Positions 1 through 6,278 of a DNA stretch of 9,097 nucleotides are shown here, piece by piece. Numbering within the stretch: the first letter of the stretch is position 1; the number at the start of each line of letters is the position of its first letter. Location of the stretch: assembly GCA_028292185.1 (NCBI GenBank), contig JAQGMT010000048.1:1-9097 (forward strand), read 5' to 3'. A program made the translations under genes and the position numbers. The DNA comes from Ramlibacter sp. Lineage in GTDB: Bacteria; Pseudomonadota; Gammaproteobacteria; Burkholderiales; Burkholderiaceae_C. The notes under the pieces were generated by a model. It was not told the DNA's origin, ran no database searches, and saw nothing but the letters and a program-made list of their open reading frames with translations.

Positions 1-1
1 T

Positions 2-91
2 TACGGCCAGGATCCCATCACCGGATGCATCGACGCGTTCGCATTCATTTACGACAGCGACCCCGTGATTCGCGTATATCACTGCCGCTGA
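2..91 (+). CDS. 3' end of an unidentified gene (partial)
   Basis: The window opens inside an open frame that reads 29 residues from base 2 to a TGA at 89-91. The visible peptide includes the stretches DPITGCIDAFAFIYDSD and VIRVYHCR. Third codon positions are mostly C or G, as in the confirmed genes downstream, which is why I treat it as the tail of a real gene rather than chance. I do not recognise the family from so short a tail and assign no function. The stop is 116 nt before the proposed start of the CoA-transferase, and a small hairpin follows it. Confidence 0.5.
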   Translation, partial: YGQDPITGCIDAFAFIYDSDPVIRVYHCR

Positions 92-94
92 GTC

Positions 95-113
95 CGGCGC
101 CATCCGGGCGCCG
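95..113 (+). terminator. GC-rich hairpin after the upstream gene, possible weak terminator
   Basis: A perfect 7-bp inverted repeat (CGGCGCC / GGCGCCG) encloses a 5-nt loop, starting 3 nt after the stop at 91. No T-run follows, so it is not a canonical intrinsic terminator. It could stabilise the 3' end of the upstream mRNA or be chance in GC-rich DNA. The rest of the gap to 207 shows no promoter I can support. Confidence 0.3.
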
Positions 114-207
114 CAGCTCGTCGCACGGTCAAGGCCGCGGGGCGGGTGCTTGGGCGATAAACTGCAGCCCTGGACTCCCTCAACGGGCAAGCTGCCTGAA
201 GCCATCG

Positions 208-1374
208 ATGCAGAAATTCAACGGGGACGCGCGCGGCCCGCTCGATGGAGTGCGGGTGCTGGACCTGTCACGCCTGGTCGCCGGCAACATGCTGACCGCC
301 TTTCTCGCTGATTTCGGCGCCGATGTGATCAAGGTGGAACGCGAGGGCTCGGGCGACGACCTGCGCAACTGGCGCGAAGCGGACCACGACATCTACTGGA
401 AGGTGTACGGGCGCAACAAGCGCTCGCTGGTGCTGGACCTCAAGTCCGACGCCGGCCTGGCCACACTCAGGAAGCTGGTGCGTCATTCGCAGATCTTCGT
501 CGAGAATTTCGTGCCGGGCGGGCTGGAGAAGATGGGCCTCGCGCCGGACCTGCTGCTGCAACTCAATCCGCAGTTGGTGATCGTGCGCATTTCCGGCTGG
601 GGCCAGACCGGCCCGTTCAGCCACAAGCCCGGATTCGGTACGCTGGTCGAAGCGATGTCGGGATTCGCCCACCTCAACGGCTTCGCCGACCGGCCGCCGG
701 CGCTGCCGCCGCTCGCGCTGGCCGACATGATCGCCGGCATGTACGGCGCGGCGGGCGTTCTCACGGCCTTGCGTGTGGCGGAGCGCGAGGGACGCGGCCA
801 AGTGATCGATCTGTCGCTGTTCGAGCCGATCTTCTCGACGATCTCGTCCGAGGCCGCGAAGTTCAAGCTCACCGGCGAGCCCACGATGCGTTCGGGCAAC
901 CAGTCCAGCCACACCGCACCGCGCAACATCTATGAATGCAGCGACACAAAATTCGTCGCGCTGTCCGGATCGATGCAGTCGATGGCGCTGCGCATCTTCG
1001 ACACCATCGGGCGCCCGGAGTTGAAGAGCGATGCGCGATTCAAGACCAATGCCGCGCGCGTGGCCAACCGGGACGCGCTCGACGCGATCATTGCCGCCTT
1101 CATTCGCGAGCGCTCGCAAGCGGAGAACCTCGCGCTGTTCGAGGCGGCCGGCGTGACCGTGGGCCCCGTGTGCTCGGTCGGCGACCTGATGGAACATCCC
1201 TTCGTCAAGGGGCGCGAAGCCATCGTCGAACTCGAGGATGCCGACATGGGCAGCGTGCCCATGCACAACATCGTGCCGCGCCTGTCCGCCAGCCCGGGCG
1301 GGTTCAGGCGGCCGGCGCCCAAGCTGGGCGAACACACGAACGAGATTCTGTCGGAACTCGATCGCCTGGATTGA
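208..1374 (+). CDS. Family III CoA-transferase (CaiB/BaiF/formyl-CoA transferase type)
   Basis: This is a 388-aa cytoplasmic enzyme that moves CoA from a donor such as succinyl-CoA onto an organic acid through an aspartyl-CoA thioester intermediate. The N-terminus carries the family pattern PLDGVRVLDLSR (residues 11-22), then FGADVIKVE (36-44), a conserved GRNKRSLVLDLK (68-79) and RISGWGQTGP (127-136). The catalytic aspartate is most likely Asp173 in LALADMIAGMYG, the position matching Asp169 of formyl-CoA transferase. The C-terminal GPV and PKLGEHT segments are also typical. I chose ATG 208 because the family similarity begins there and the length fits the usual 380-410 aa. The frame is open back to base 25, but that part overlaps the upstream gene's tail and looks unlike any family member. 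The CitE-like gene follows after 21 nt, so the two are probably co-transcribed. The acid substrate is unknown; dicarboxylates such as malate, citramalate, itaconate or mesaconate are candidates by context only. Confidence 0.93.
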   Translation: MQKFNGDARGPLDGVRVLDLSRLVAGNMLTAFLADFGADVIKVEREGSGDDLRNWREADHDIYWKVYGRNKRSLVLDLKSDAGLATLRKLVRHSQIFVENFVPGGLEKMGLAPDLLLQLNPQLVIVRISGWGQTGPFSHKPGFGTLVEAMSGFAHLNGFADRPPALPPLALADMIAGMYGAAGVLTALRVAEREGRGQVIDLSLFEPIFSTISSEAAKFKLTGEPTMRSGNQSSHTAPRNIYECSDTKFVALSGSMQSMALRIFDTIGRPELKSDARFKTNAARVANRDALDAIIAAFIRERSQAENLALFEAAGVTVGPVCSVGDLMEHPFVKGREAIVELEDADMGSVPMHNIVPRLSASPGGFRRPAPKLGEHTNEILSELDRLD

Positions 1375-1395
1375 TCACACACCCGGAAGCCCACC

Positions 1396-2307
1396 ATGCC
1401 TGAACTTGCCGCACTGCCGCCCTGGCGCTCGATGCTCTTCGTGCCTGCCACCAGCGACCGCTTCGTCGAAAGCGCGCTGCGCCAGCCCGCCGACGCCTTG
1501 CAGATCGATCTGGAAGACAGCGTCGCTCCTGACCAGAAAGCATTGGCGCGCGAACGCCTGCCCGCCATCGCCGACCGCTTCGCCGCGGCGGGCTACGACG
1601 TTATCGTGCGCGTCAATCGTCCATGGCGGCTATTGGTGCGCGACCTGGAAGCGGCCGTGCGACCCTCGGTGCTGGCGGTGTCGCTGCCCAAGGTACCCGA
1701 CGCCTCGATGATTCGCGCTGTCGCCGAGATCCTGCGAGAACTCGAGGCCGCCGCAGGCATGGCGGCGGGCCACACCCGCATCGTGGCCATGGTGGAGGAT
1801 GCCGAAGGCCTGCACAACATGGCCGAGATCGCGGCGGCGCATCCGCGCGTGCACGGCATCATCGTCGGCGCCGAGGACCTGGCCGTTTCCATGCGGATGG
1901 CAGTGGACGACGACGCGCTCTATGTGCCCAACGTGATGGCGGTTGCCGCCGCCCGCCGCGCAGGTGTGATGCCGATCGGCTTCGTCGGCTCGGTGGCCGA
2001 CTTCGCGGACCCGGGGGAATTCCGGCGCAAGATCGAACGCGCCCGCCGCCTCGGCTTCGAAGGCGCGTTCTGCATTCACCCCAAGCAGGTGACCATCCTC
2101 AACGAAGCTTTCGCGCCCCATGCGCAGGAGGTCGAGCACGCACAAGCCCTGCTGGCGGAATTCGAAAAGCAGGTGGCGGGCGGGCGGGCCGCATTCGCCT
2201 TCAAGGGGCGGATGGTGGATCTGCCGGTGGTGGACCAGGCTCGGATGGTGGTCGCGCGGCACGAAGCCATCCAGCGCCTGGAGCGCAAGCGCTCCGCGCC
2301 CCGCTGA
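1396..2307 (+). CDS. CitE-like CoA-ester lyase (HpcH/HpaI aldolase/citrate lyase beta family)
   Basis: This 303-aa protein belongs to the CitE branch of the HpcH/HpaI superfamily, Mg-dependent enzymes that cleave or form beta-hydroxyacyl-CoA thioesters such as malyl-CoA, citramalyl-CoA or citryl-CoA. Visible hallmarks are RSMLFVPA (11-18), the metal/substrate loop IDLEDSVAP (37-45), the conserved arginine in VIVRVNRP (69-76), the metal-binding glutamate in MVEDAEGL (around Glu134), GAEDLA with Asp161 as the second metal ligand, GFEGAFCIHPKQV (220-232) and the C-terminal GRMVDLPVV (271-279). Length matches stand-alone CitE-like lyases. It is not part of a citrate lyase complex, because no citD or citF neighbours are seen. 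GGAAG at 1385-1389 is a plausible ribosome binding site. Placement right behind a CoA-transferase suggests the pair activates and then splits an organic acid, as itaconate-CoA transferase and citramalyl-CoA lyase do in itaconate degradation. The exact substrate is not determined. Confidence 0.92.
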   Translation: MPELAALPPWRSMLFVPATSDRFVESALRQPADALQIDLEDSVAPDQKALARERLPAIADRFAAAGYDVIVRVNRPWRLLVRDLEAAVRPSVLAVSLPKVPDASMIRAVAEILRELEAAAGMAAGHTRIVAMVEDAEGLHNMAEIAAAHPRVHGIIVGAEDLAVSMRMAVDDDALYVPNVMAVAAARRAGVMPIGFVGSVADFADPGEFRRKIERARRLGFEGAFCIHPKQVTILNEAFAPHAQEVEHAQALLAEFEKQVAGGRAAFAFKGRMVDLPVVDQARMVVARHEAIQRLERKRSAPR

Positions 2308-2316
2308 CAGCAGCCG

Positions 2317-3132
2317 CTAGCGCGACGGCGCTTCGTGCAGGCAGGCGATCTCCGCCTTGCCATCGGCCGGCTGCACGGTATGCAAGGGATAGCGCCGCAG
2401 CACTTCGGGATCGTGTCCCGGCACCACGTGCCGCGGGCTCGCGGCCAGGCCTTTGACTTTCTCCCAGCCCGCGACCATGTCGCCGACGTGGTACACGATG
2501 GGATAAGGCGCCTGCGCTTCCATGTTCTCGTAGTAGTGCGAGGCGTCGGACGCAAGCACCACCCAGCCGCGCCGCGTATGAACGCGCACCACCTGCAAGC
2601 CGTCGGTGTGGCCGCCGATCAGGTACAGCTGCAGCCCCGGCGCGAGTTCGGCGTCGCCGCGATAGAACGAAACCCGATCGCGATAGACGCCGCGTACGAC
2701 GTGCACCACGTCGTCCGCCGTGTAGGCCGCGCGGAAGATCGGCCGGCACATGTTGCAGCCGACGGCATAGTGCAGTTCGCGCTCCTGGATGTGGATGCGC
2801 GCGTTGGGCAGCAGGTCGAGATTGCCGGCGTGGTCATAGTGCAGGTGCGTGACGATCACATCGGTGACCGCCTCGGGCGAAACGCCCAGGAGTGAAAGCG
2901 ATTCGATCGGGCAGCGCAGGAACGTGCGCTTGCGATCTTGCGCGGCCGCCCGATTGAAGCCGGTATCCACCAGCCACACGCGCGCGCCGTCGCGCACCAG
3001 CCAGACGAAATAGTCCATCGGCATCGATGCGTCGTGCGGGTCGGCGCCGGCAATGAAATTGTCGCCGCGTGTCCGCTCGTGCGTTGCGTAGCGAAGCGCA
3101 TAGGCTTCGTACTGCGGCAGGTTTGCATCCAT
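2317..3132 (-). CDS. Metallo-beta-lactamase-fold hydrolase, N-acyl-homoserine-lactonase-like
   Basis: This 271-aa protein has the metallo-beta-lactamase fold and a complete dinuclear zinc site. The signature THLHYDHAG gives His96, His98, Asp100 and His101; GGHTDG gives His175, SDAS gives Asp196 and PGHD gives His240. The IGGHTDGLQ and VLASDASHYYEN segments resemble the AHL-lactonase (AiiA/AttM) group, whose members open homoserine lactones and sometimes other lactones. Many catabolic relatives act on gamma-lactones instead, so quorum quenching is only one possibility. A CNMC cysteine pair (Cys126, Cys129) lies between the metal motifs. There is no signal peptide, so it is probably cytoplasmic. 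The gene converges with the CitE-like gene, with only 9 nt between stop codons, and diverges from the hydrolase-like gene at 3281. The ATG at 3132 has no strong ribosome binding site but gives a normal family N-terminus. Confidence 0.9.
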   Translation of the reverse strand: MDANLPQYEAYALRYATHERTRGDNFIAGADPHDASMPMDYFVWLVRDGARVWLVDTGFNRAAAQDRKRTFLRCPIESLSLLGVSPEAVTDVIVTHLHYDHAGNLDLLPNARIHIQERELHYAVGCNMCRPIFRAAYTADDVVHVVRGVYRDRVSFYRGDAELAPGLQLYLIGGHTDGLQVVRVHTRRGWVVLASDASHYYENMEAQAPYPIVYHVGDMVAGWEKVKGLAASPRHVVPGHDPEVLRRYPLHTVQPADGKAEIACLHEAPSR

Positions 3133-3265
3133 GGTTGCTGCGATGTTAATCGAGCAGCGCGCTCACCTTTTTCGGGGCTCCAGCGGCGATGGCGCCCACC
3201 CTCCCCGGTGTAGACTCAGCCGTGTCGAACATGGCGACAGCGTCCTGCTGTGCTCGCCTGTGACC

Positions 3266-3274
3266 AGGAGAGGG
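3266..3274 (+). promoter_or_regulatory. Strong ribosome binding site for the gene at 3281
   Basis: AGGAGAGGG lies 6 nt before the ATG at 3281, with the AGGAG core 10 nt away. It is one of the two clearest Shine-Dalgarno sites in the window and fixes this start. The 148-nt gap between the divergent genes (3133-3280) must hold the promoters for both directions, but I could not identify convincing -35/-10 pairs. Confidence 0.75.
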
Positions 3275-3280
3275 TGAACC

Positions 3281-4468
3281 ATGGCGGCTTTCACGGTTTT
3301 CTTTTGCGGTACGGGTTCGAACAGCTTCGACTTCGCCAACAGCGACTATCACTCGGGCGAACTTATCTCCACGCTGGCCCGCCACTGCGCCGGCATGGAG
3401 TTCGTCGACTGGATCATCGCCGATGGTCCGGGCAGCGGAAACCACCAGGAAGACGAGAAGTTCGTTTCGCCCGGCAACTACTGGGGATGGCAAGGCGTCG
3501 CTACGGGCAAGGGCTGGCAGGAAAACGTCGGCCACGCGCTCGCCATGATTCATGGCGAGGCCAAGTGGAGCCGCAAGCAGCTCACCGAGTTGAATTACAG
3601 GATATTGAAAGAGGCCGGCATCGCGATCAAGGACGCCGAGATCGACTTCGACAGTCTTTCCGTCAACCTGCCCGACAGAAAGGTGACGCAGCAGCAATTG
3701 CAGATGCAGAAGATCAAGATCTTCCGCAAGCGAAATCCGGTCACCAGCATCAATGCCATTGGCTGGAGCCGCGGCGCGGTCACCACCCACATGTTCGCCA
3801 ACGCGCTGGCCAGCGACAAGGACCTCAGCCACTTACCTGTGAACATCATCGCCGTGGACCCGGTTCCCGGCACGGGCAATTTCCAGCTCAATCGGACCTC
3901 GATTCCCGCCAACGTGAAAAACTACGTCGGGTTTTATGCGCGCGACGAAAGATCATTCGGCTTCGCGGCCACCTTGCCTACTTTTGCGAAAGGGGTCGAC
4001 GCCACGATCTACCCGATGCCTGGGCGCCACGCGACGCTGGTAGGAAACGCCGGCAACTACATCGGCGGGAACGGCGCGGAAGTTTTCAACGCGCCCGGCA
4101 AGGTGGTCAAAATGCTGGCGGAGAATTACCTGGCCGGGTGGGGAACCAGGCTGTCCAAGCGGCTGCCTTATTCCGAACTTGAAATCCTGCGTTGCTACGA
4201 CGAGATGGTCGGGCAGGAGAAACTTTTCAAGGAGCTGCGAAAAACTGTCTATACAACCCAGAAGGGACAGTCGAAGGACAGGGACATCTCCGTGGGGCAA
4301 GACTGGATGAGCTCCAAGTTCCAGGCGGTGAAGCAGTTGTCGTCCACCGGTCCGTTCATCAACTGGCACCACGGCAAGCTCTTTCACCAGTTCGGCGGGT
4401 TCGCGAACCACCTGCAATACAACAAGAATACCCGCCAGGCCATGTTCAGATTATTGGCCTCTCGATGA
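3281..4468 (+). CDS. Alpha/beta-hydrolase-like protein with GWSRG motif, possible lipase or effector; function unknown
   Basis: This 395-aa protein starts with a hydrophobic beta strand leading to FFCGTGSNSFD (residues 7-17), similar in position to the DGT(W)N opening of DUF2235/Tle-type lipases. A GxSxG nucleophile elbow, NAIGWSRGAV (158-167), puts Ser163 at the active site. The next strand ends in IIAVDPVPGTG, making Asp193 a candidate acid, and PMPGRHATLVGN places His250 as a candidate base. That order and spacing suit an alpha/beta hydrolase triad. The last 130 residues are a charged tail that I cannot assign. No signal peptide or membrane segment is visible. GWSRGA is typical of DUF2235 and type VI lipase effectors, but no VgrG, Hcp, PAAR or immunity gene is in view, so an effector role is speculation. 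Codons AGA, AGG, ATA and TTA (for example AGG-ATA at residues 107-108 and AGA-TTA near the end) are commoner here than in neighbours, hinting at separate acquisition. The aldolase-family gene follows after 18 nt. Confidence 0.8.
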   Translation: MAAFTVFFCGTGSNSFDFANSDYHSGELISTLARHCAGMEFVDWIIADGPGSGNHQEDEKFVSPGNYWGWQGVATGKGWQENVGHALAMIHGEAKWSRKQLTELNYRILKEAGIAIKDAEIDFDSLSVNLPDRKVTQQQLQMQKIKIFRKRNPVTSINAIGWSRGAVTTHMFANALASDKDLSHLPVNIIAVDPVPGTGNFQLNRTSIPANVKNYVGFYARDERSFGFAATLPTFAKGVDATIYPMPGRHATLVGNAGNYIGGNGAEVFNAPGKVVKMLAENYLAGWGTRLSKRLPYSELEILRCYDEMVGQEKLFKELRKTVYTTQKGQSKDRDISVGQDWMSSKFQAVKQLSSTGPFINWHHGKLFHQFGGFANHLQYNKNTRQAMFRLLASR

Positions 4469-4473
4469 CCGAA

Positions 4474-4479
4474 AAGGAG
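4474..4479 (+). promoter_or_regulatory. Ribosome binding site AAGGAG for the aldolase-family gene
   Basis: AAGGAG is placed 7 nt before the ATG at 4487, within the 18-nt gap after the preceding stop. The spacing is ideal and fixes the start. Confidence 0.8.
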
Positions 4480-4486
4480 AAGATTC

Positions 4487-5269
4487 ATGAGTGACGGTGT
4501 GCTCCAAATTCCTTCCCTGAAAGGCCGCTGCTCGCCGGGCGAGTGGCAGGCCCGCGTGGATCTCGCCGCCTGCTACCGCCTGGTCGACCTCTACGGCATG
4601 TCCGACATGATGGCCAACCACATCTCGGCCCGCGTGCCGGACGAGGAAAGCTTCCTGATCAACCCCTACGGGATGATGTATGAGGAGATCACCGCCTCCT
4701 GCCTCATCAAGGTGGACCTGGCGGGCAACATCCTGTCCAAGCCCGACTTCGGCGCGCTGAACTACGGGGTCAACAAGGCCGGGTATGTCATTCACAGCGC
4801 GATCCATGAAGCGCGGCCGGAAGTCGGCTGCGTGATCCACACGCACAGCTGGGCGTCGATGGCGGTGTCCGCGCTGGACTGCGGGCTGCTGCCGATCACG
4901 CAGACGGCGATGCGTTTCCTGAAGATCGGCTATCACGAATACGAAGGCGTGGTGTTGAACTCGGCCGAAAAGGAATCGCTGGTGCGTGACCTGGGCGACG
5001 GTGAAGCCGTCGTGTTGCGCAACCATGGCGCGCTCGTTGTCGGCCGCACCGTGGGCGAATGCTTCAACTGGACGCACCGGCTGGAGCTGGCGTGCCGCTC
5101 GCAGATCGGCGCGATGTCGTGCAACACCAAGCTGCGGTCCGTGCCGCAGCAGGTGCTCGAGGAAACCTGGAACAACTACCAGCCGGGCACCCGGCGGCCC
5201 TACGGCCTGATGGAATGGCCGGCGCTGCTGCGCAAGCTCGATCGCATGGACCCGGCGTACCGAACCTGA
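4487..5269 (+). CDS. Class II aldolase/adducin-family protein
   Basis: This 260-aa protein has the class II aldolase/adducin fold. Recognisable parts are ANHISARVP (43-51, the usual GN-S-R phosphate/substrate loop region), FLINPYGMMYEEIT (56-69), IHSAIHEARPEVGCVIHTHS (102-121) and VVLRNHGALVVG (176-187). The expected zinc ligands His118, His120 and His180 are all present. In FucA of E. coli the catalytic base is Glu73. Counting back from the HxH motif, the matching residue here is Gly99 (KAGYVIH), as in adducin-like bacterial members. A metal site is therefore likely, but fuculose-phosphate-type retro-aldol chemistry is doubtful. Relatives of this adducin-like branch often occur beside Bug receptors and dehydrogenases in catabolic clusters and may act as decarboxylases, hydratases or epimerases. 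The next gene, a Bug receptor, starts 31 nt downstream, which suggests one operon. Confidence 0.9.
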   Translation: MSDGVLQIPSLKGRCSPGEWQARVDLAACYRLVDLYGMSDMMANHISARVPDEESFLINPYGMMYEEITASCLIKVDLAGNILSKPDFGALNYGVNKAGYVIHSAIHEARPEVGCVIHTHSWASMAVSALDCGLLPITQTAMRFLKIGYHEYEGVVLNSAEKESLVRDLGDGEAVVLRNHGALVVGRTVGECFNWTHRLELACRSQIGAMSCNTKLRSVPQQVLEETWNNYQPGTRRPYGLMEWPALLRKLDRMDPAYRT

Positions 5270-5300
5270 ACGTCCGAAGCACGGATTGGAATCAGAACAC

Positions 5301-6278
5301 ATGAATTGCATTTCGAAGTTCACGCGCCGGGATGTGCTCGCAGGCGCGGCCGCGTTCATGGCCGCGCCTTCTTGGGCCCAGGTCGCGGACTACCCGTCAC
5401 GCTCGGTGCGGGTCATCGTCTCCTTCACCGCGGGCGGTACCACGGACATCATCGCGCGCGCGGTGGCGCAGAAGCTCACCGAACGGTTCAAGCAGAACTT
5501 CGTGATCGACAACAGGCCGGGGGGCGGCGGCAATATCGGTACCGAGCTCGCGGCGCGGGCGCCGGCTGACGGCTACACGCTGATCGTGAATTCCGTCGGT
5601 CCGATGGCGGTCAACCTGACGCTCTACAAGAAGCTGAACATCAACCCGCTCGTCGACCTGGTGCCGGTGGTGCAGATCGCCGATGTGCCGAACGTGCTGG
5701 TCGTCAACCCCTCCGTGCCGGCCAAGACCTTCGACGATTTCATCGCGTATGCGAAATCGATGCCCGGCGCACTGAACTACGGCTCCACCGGTATCGGCAC
5801 GTCCTCGCACCTGTCGGGCTATATGTTGAGCAAGCGCGTCTCAGTGGAGACAACGCACGTGCCCTACAAGGGCGCCGAGGCATTGACCGACCTGCTCGCC
5901 GGCAGGCTTCAGTTCATGTTCGCGACCATCCCGTCGGTGATCCAACATATCCAGGCGGGCAAACTGCGCGCGATCGCGGTGACGAGCGCCAAGCGCTCGC
6001 GTTCCATGCCCGAGGTGCCGACGGTGGCGGAACGCGGCTTTCCCGGCTTCGAAGCCGGCTCGTGGTTCGGCTTTTTCGCGCCCAAGGGCACGCCCGAAAG
6101 CATCGTGCTGGCCCTGAACAAGGCGGTGAACGACGCTCTGCCCTCGCTCGAAGCGCAGCTGGTGCGCGAAGGCGCCGATCCTGTCGGCGGCTCGCCGCAG
6201 CAGTTCGGCCAGTTCGTGCAGAGGGAATACGAAAAATGGCGCGCCGTCGTGCGGGAGTCCGGCGCGACTGCGGAATGA
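5301..6278 (+). CDS. Bug/TctC-family periplasmic solute-binding protein with Tat-like signal
   Basis: This 325-aa extracytoplasmic binding protein is of the tripartite tricarboxylate transporter (TctC/Bug) family, which bind carboxylates and related small molecules in the periplasm. The mature part begins DYPSRSVRVIV and shows the family ligand loops FTAGGTTDIIAR (42-53) and DNRPGGGGNIGTE (70-82). Further on are STGIGTSSHLSG, HVPYKGAEALTDLLAG, AGKLRAIAVT and PEVPTVAERGFPGFE. The N-terminus has a twin-arginine pattern, FTRRDVLAG (7-15), a short hydrophobic stretch and a likely cleavage after SWA (residues 24-26), so export through Tat is plausible. I chose ATG 5301; a TTG at 5286 would add five residues ahead of the signal with no better ribosome binding site. 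The stop overlaps the next start as ATGA, so receptor and dehydrogenase are translationally coupled. The membrane subunits TctA and TctB are not in the window, as is common for orphan Bug genes. Confidence 0.94.
   Translation: MNCISKFTRRDVLAGAAAFMAAPSWAQVADYPSRSVRVIVSFTAGGTTDIIARAVAQKLTERFKQNFVIDNRPGGGGNIGTELAARAPADGYTLIVNSVGPMAVNLTLYKKLNINPLVDLVPVVQIADVPNVLVVNPSVPAKTFDDFIAYAKSMPGALNYGSTGIGTSSHLSGYMLSKRVSVETTHVPYKGAEALTDLLAGRLQFMFATIPSVIQHIQAGKLRAIAVTSAKRSRSMPEVPTVAERGFPGFEAGSWFGFFAPKGTPESIVLALNKAVNDALPSLEAQLVREGADPVGGSPQQFGQFVQREYEKWRAVVRESGATAE
6275..6278 (+). other. ATGA stop/start overlap coupling receptor and dehydrogenase
   Basis: The ATG of the dehydrogenase (6275-6277) overlaps the TGA of the Bug receptor (6276-6278). 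No good Shine-Dalgarno sequence precedes it, so translation probably depends on reinitiation after the receptor. Confidence 0.85.

Noticed and set aside
25..207. In-frame upstream extension of the CoA-transferase by 61 residues
   Set aside because: It overlaps the tail of the upstream gene in another frame, contains an arginine/serine-rich sequence typical of out-of-frame GC-rich DNA, and adds length not seen in the family.
268..1335. Long minus-strand open frame (355 aa) opposite the CoA-transferase
   Set aside because: The predicted protein is His/Arg/Gln-rich and low in family-like motifs; it is the usual antisense shadow of a high-GC3 gene whose plus-strand motifs are unambiguous.
3188..3216. 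TAGACT at 3211-3216 as a -10 box for the gene at 3281
   Set aside because: No acceptable -35 sequence is found about 17 nt upstream, so the match is not supportable as a promoter.
3146..3832. Minus-strand open frame (228 aa) running from the divergent gap into the GWSRG gene
   Set aside because: No recognisable motif and no ribosome binding site; it opposes a frame with a strong ribosome binding site and a coherent alpha/beta-hydrolase motif order.
4451..5359. Long minus-strand open frame (302 aa) opposite the aldolase-family gene
   Set aside because: It covers a gene with clear zinc-binding motifs on the plus strand, and its composition is rich in His, Arg and Val like other antisense shadows here.
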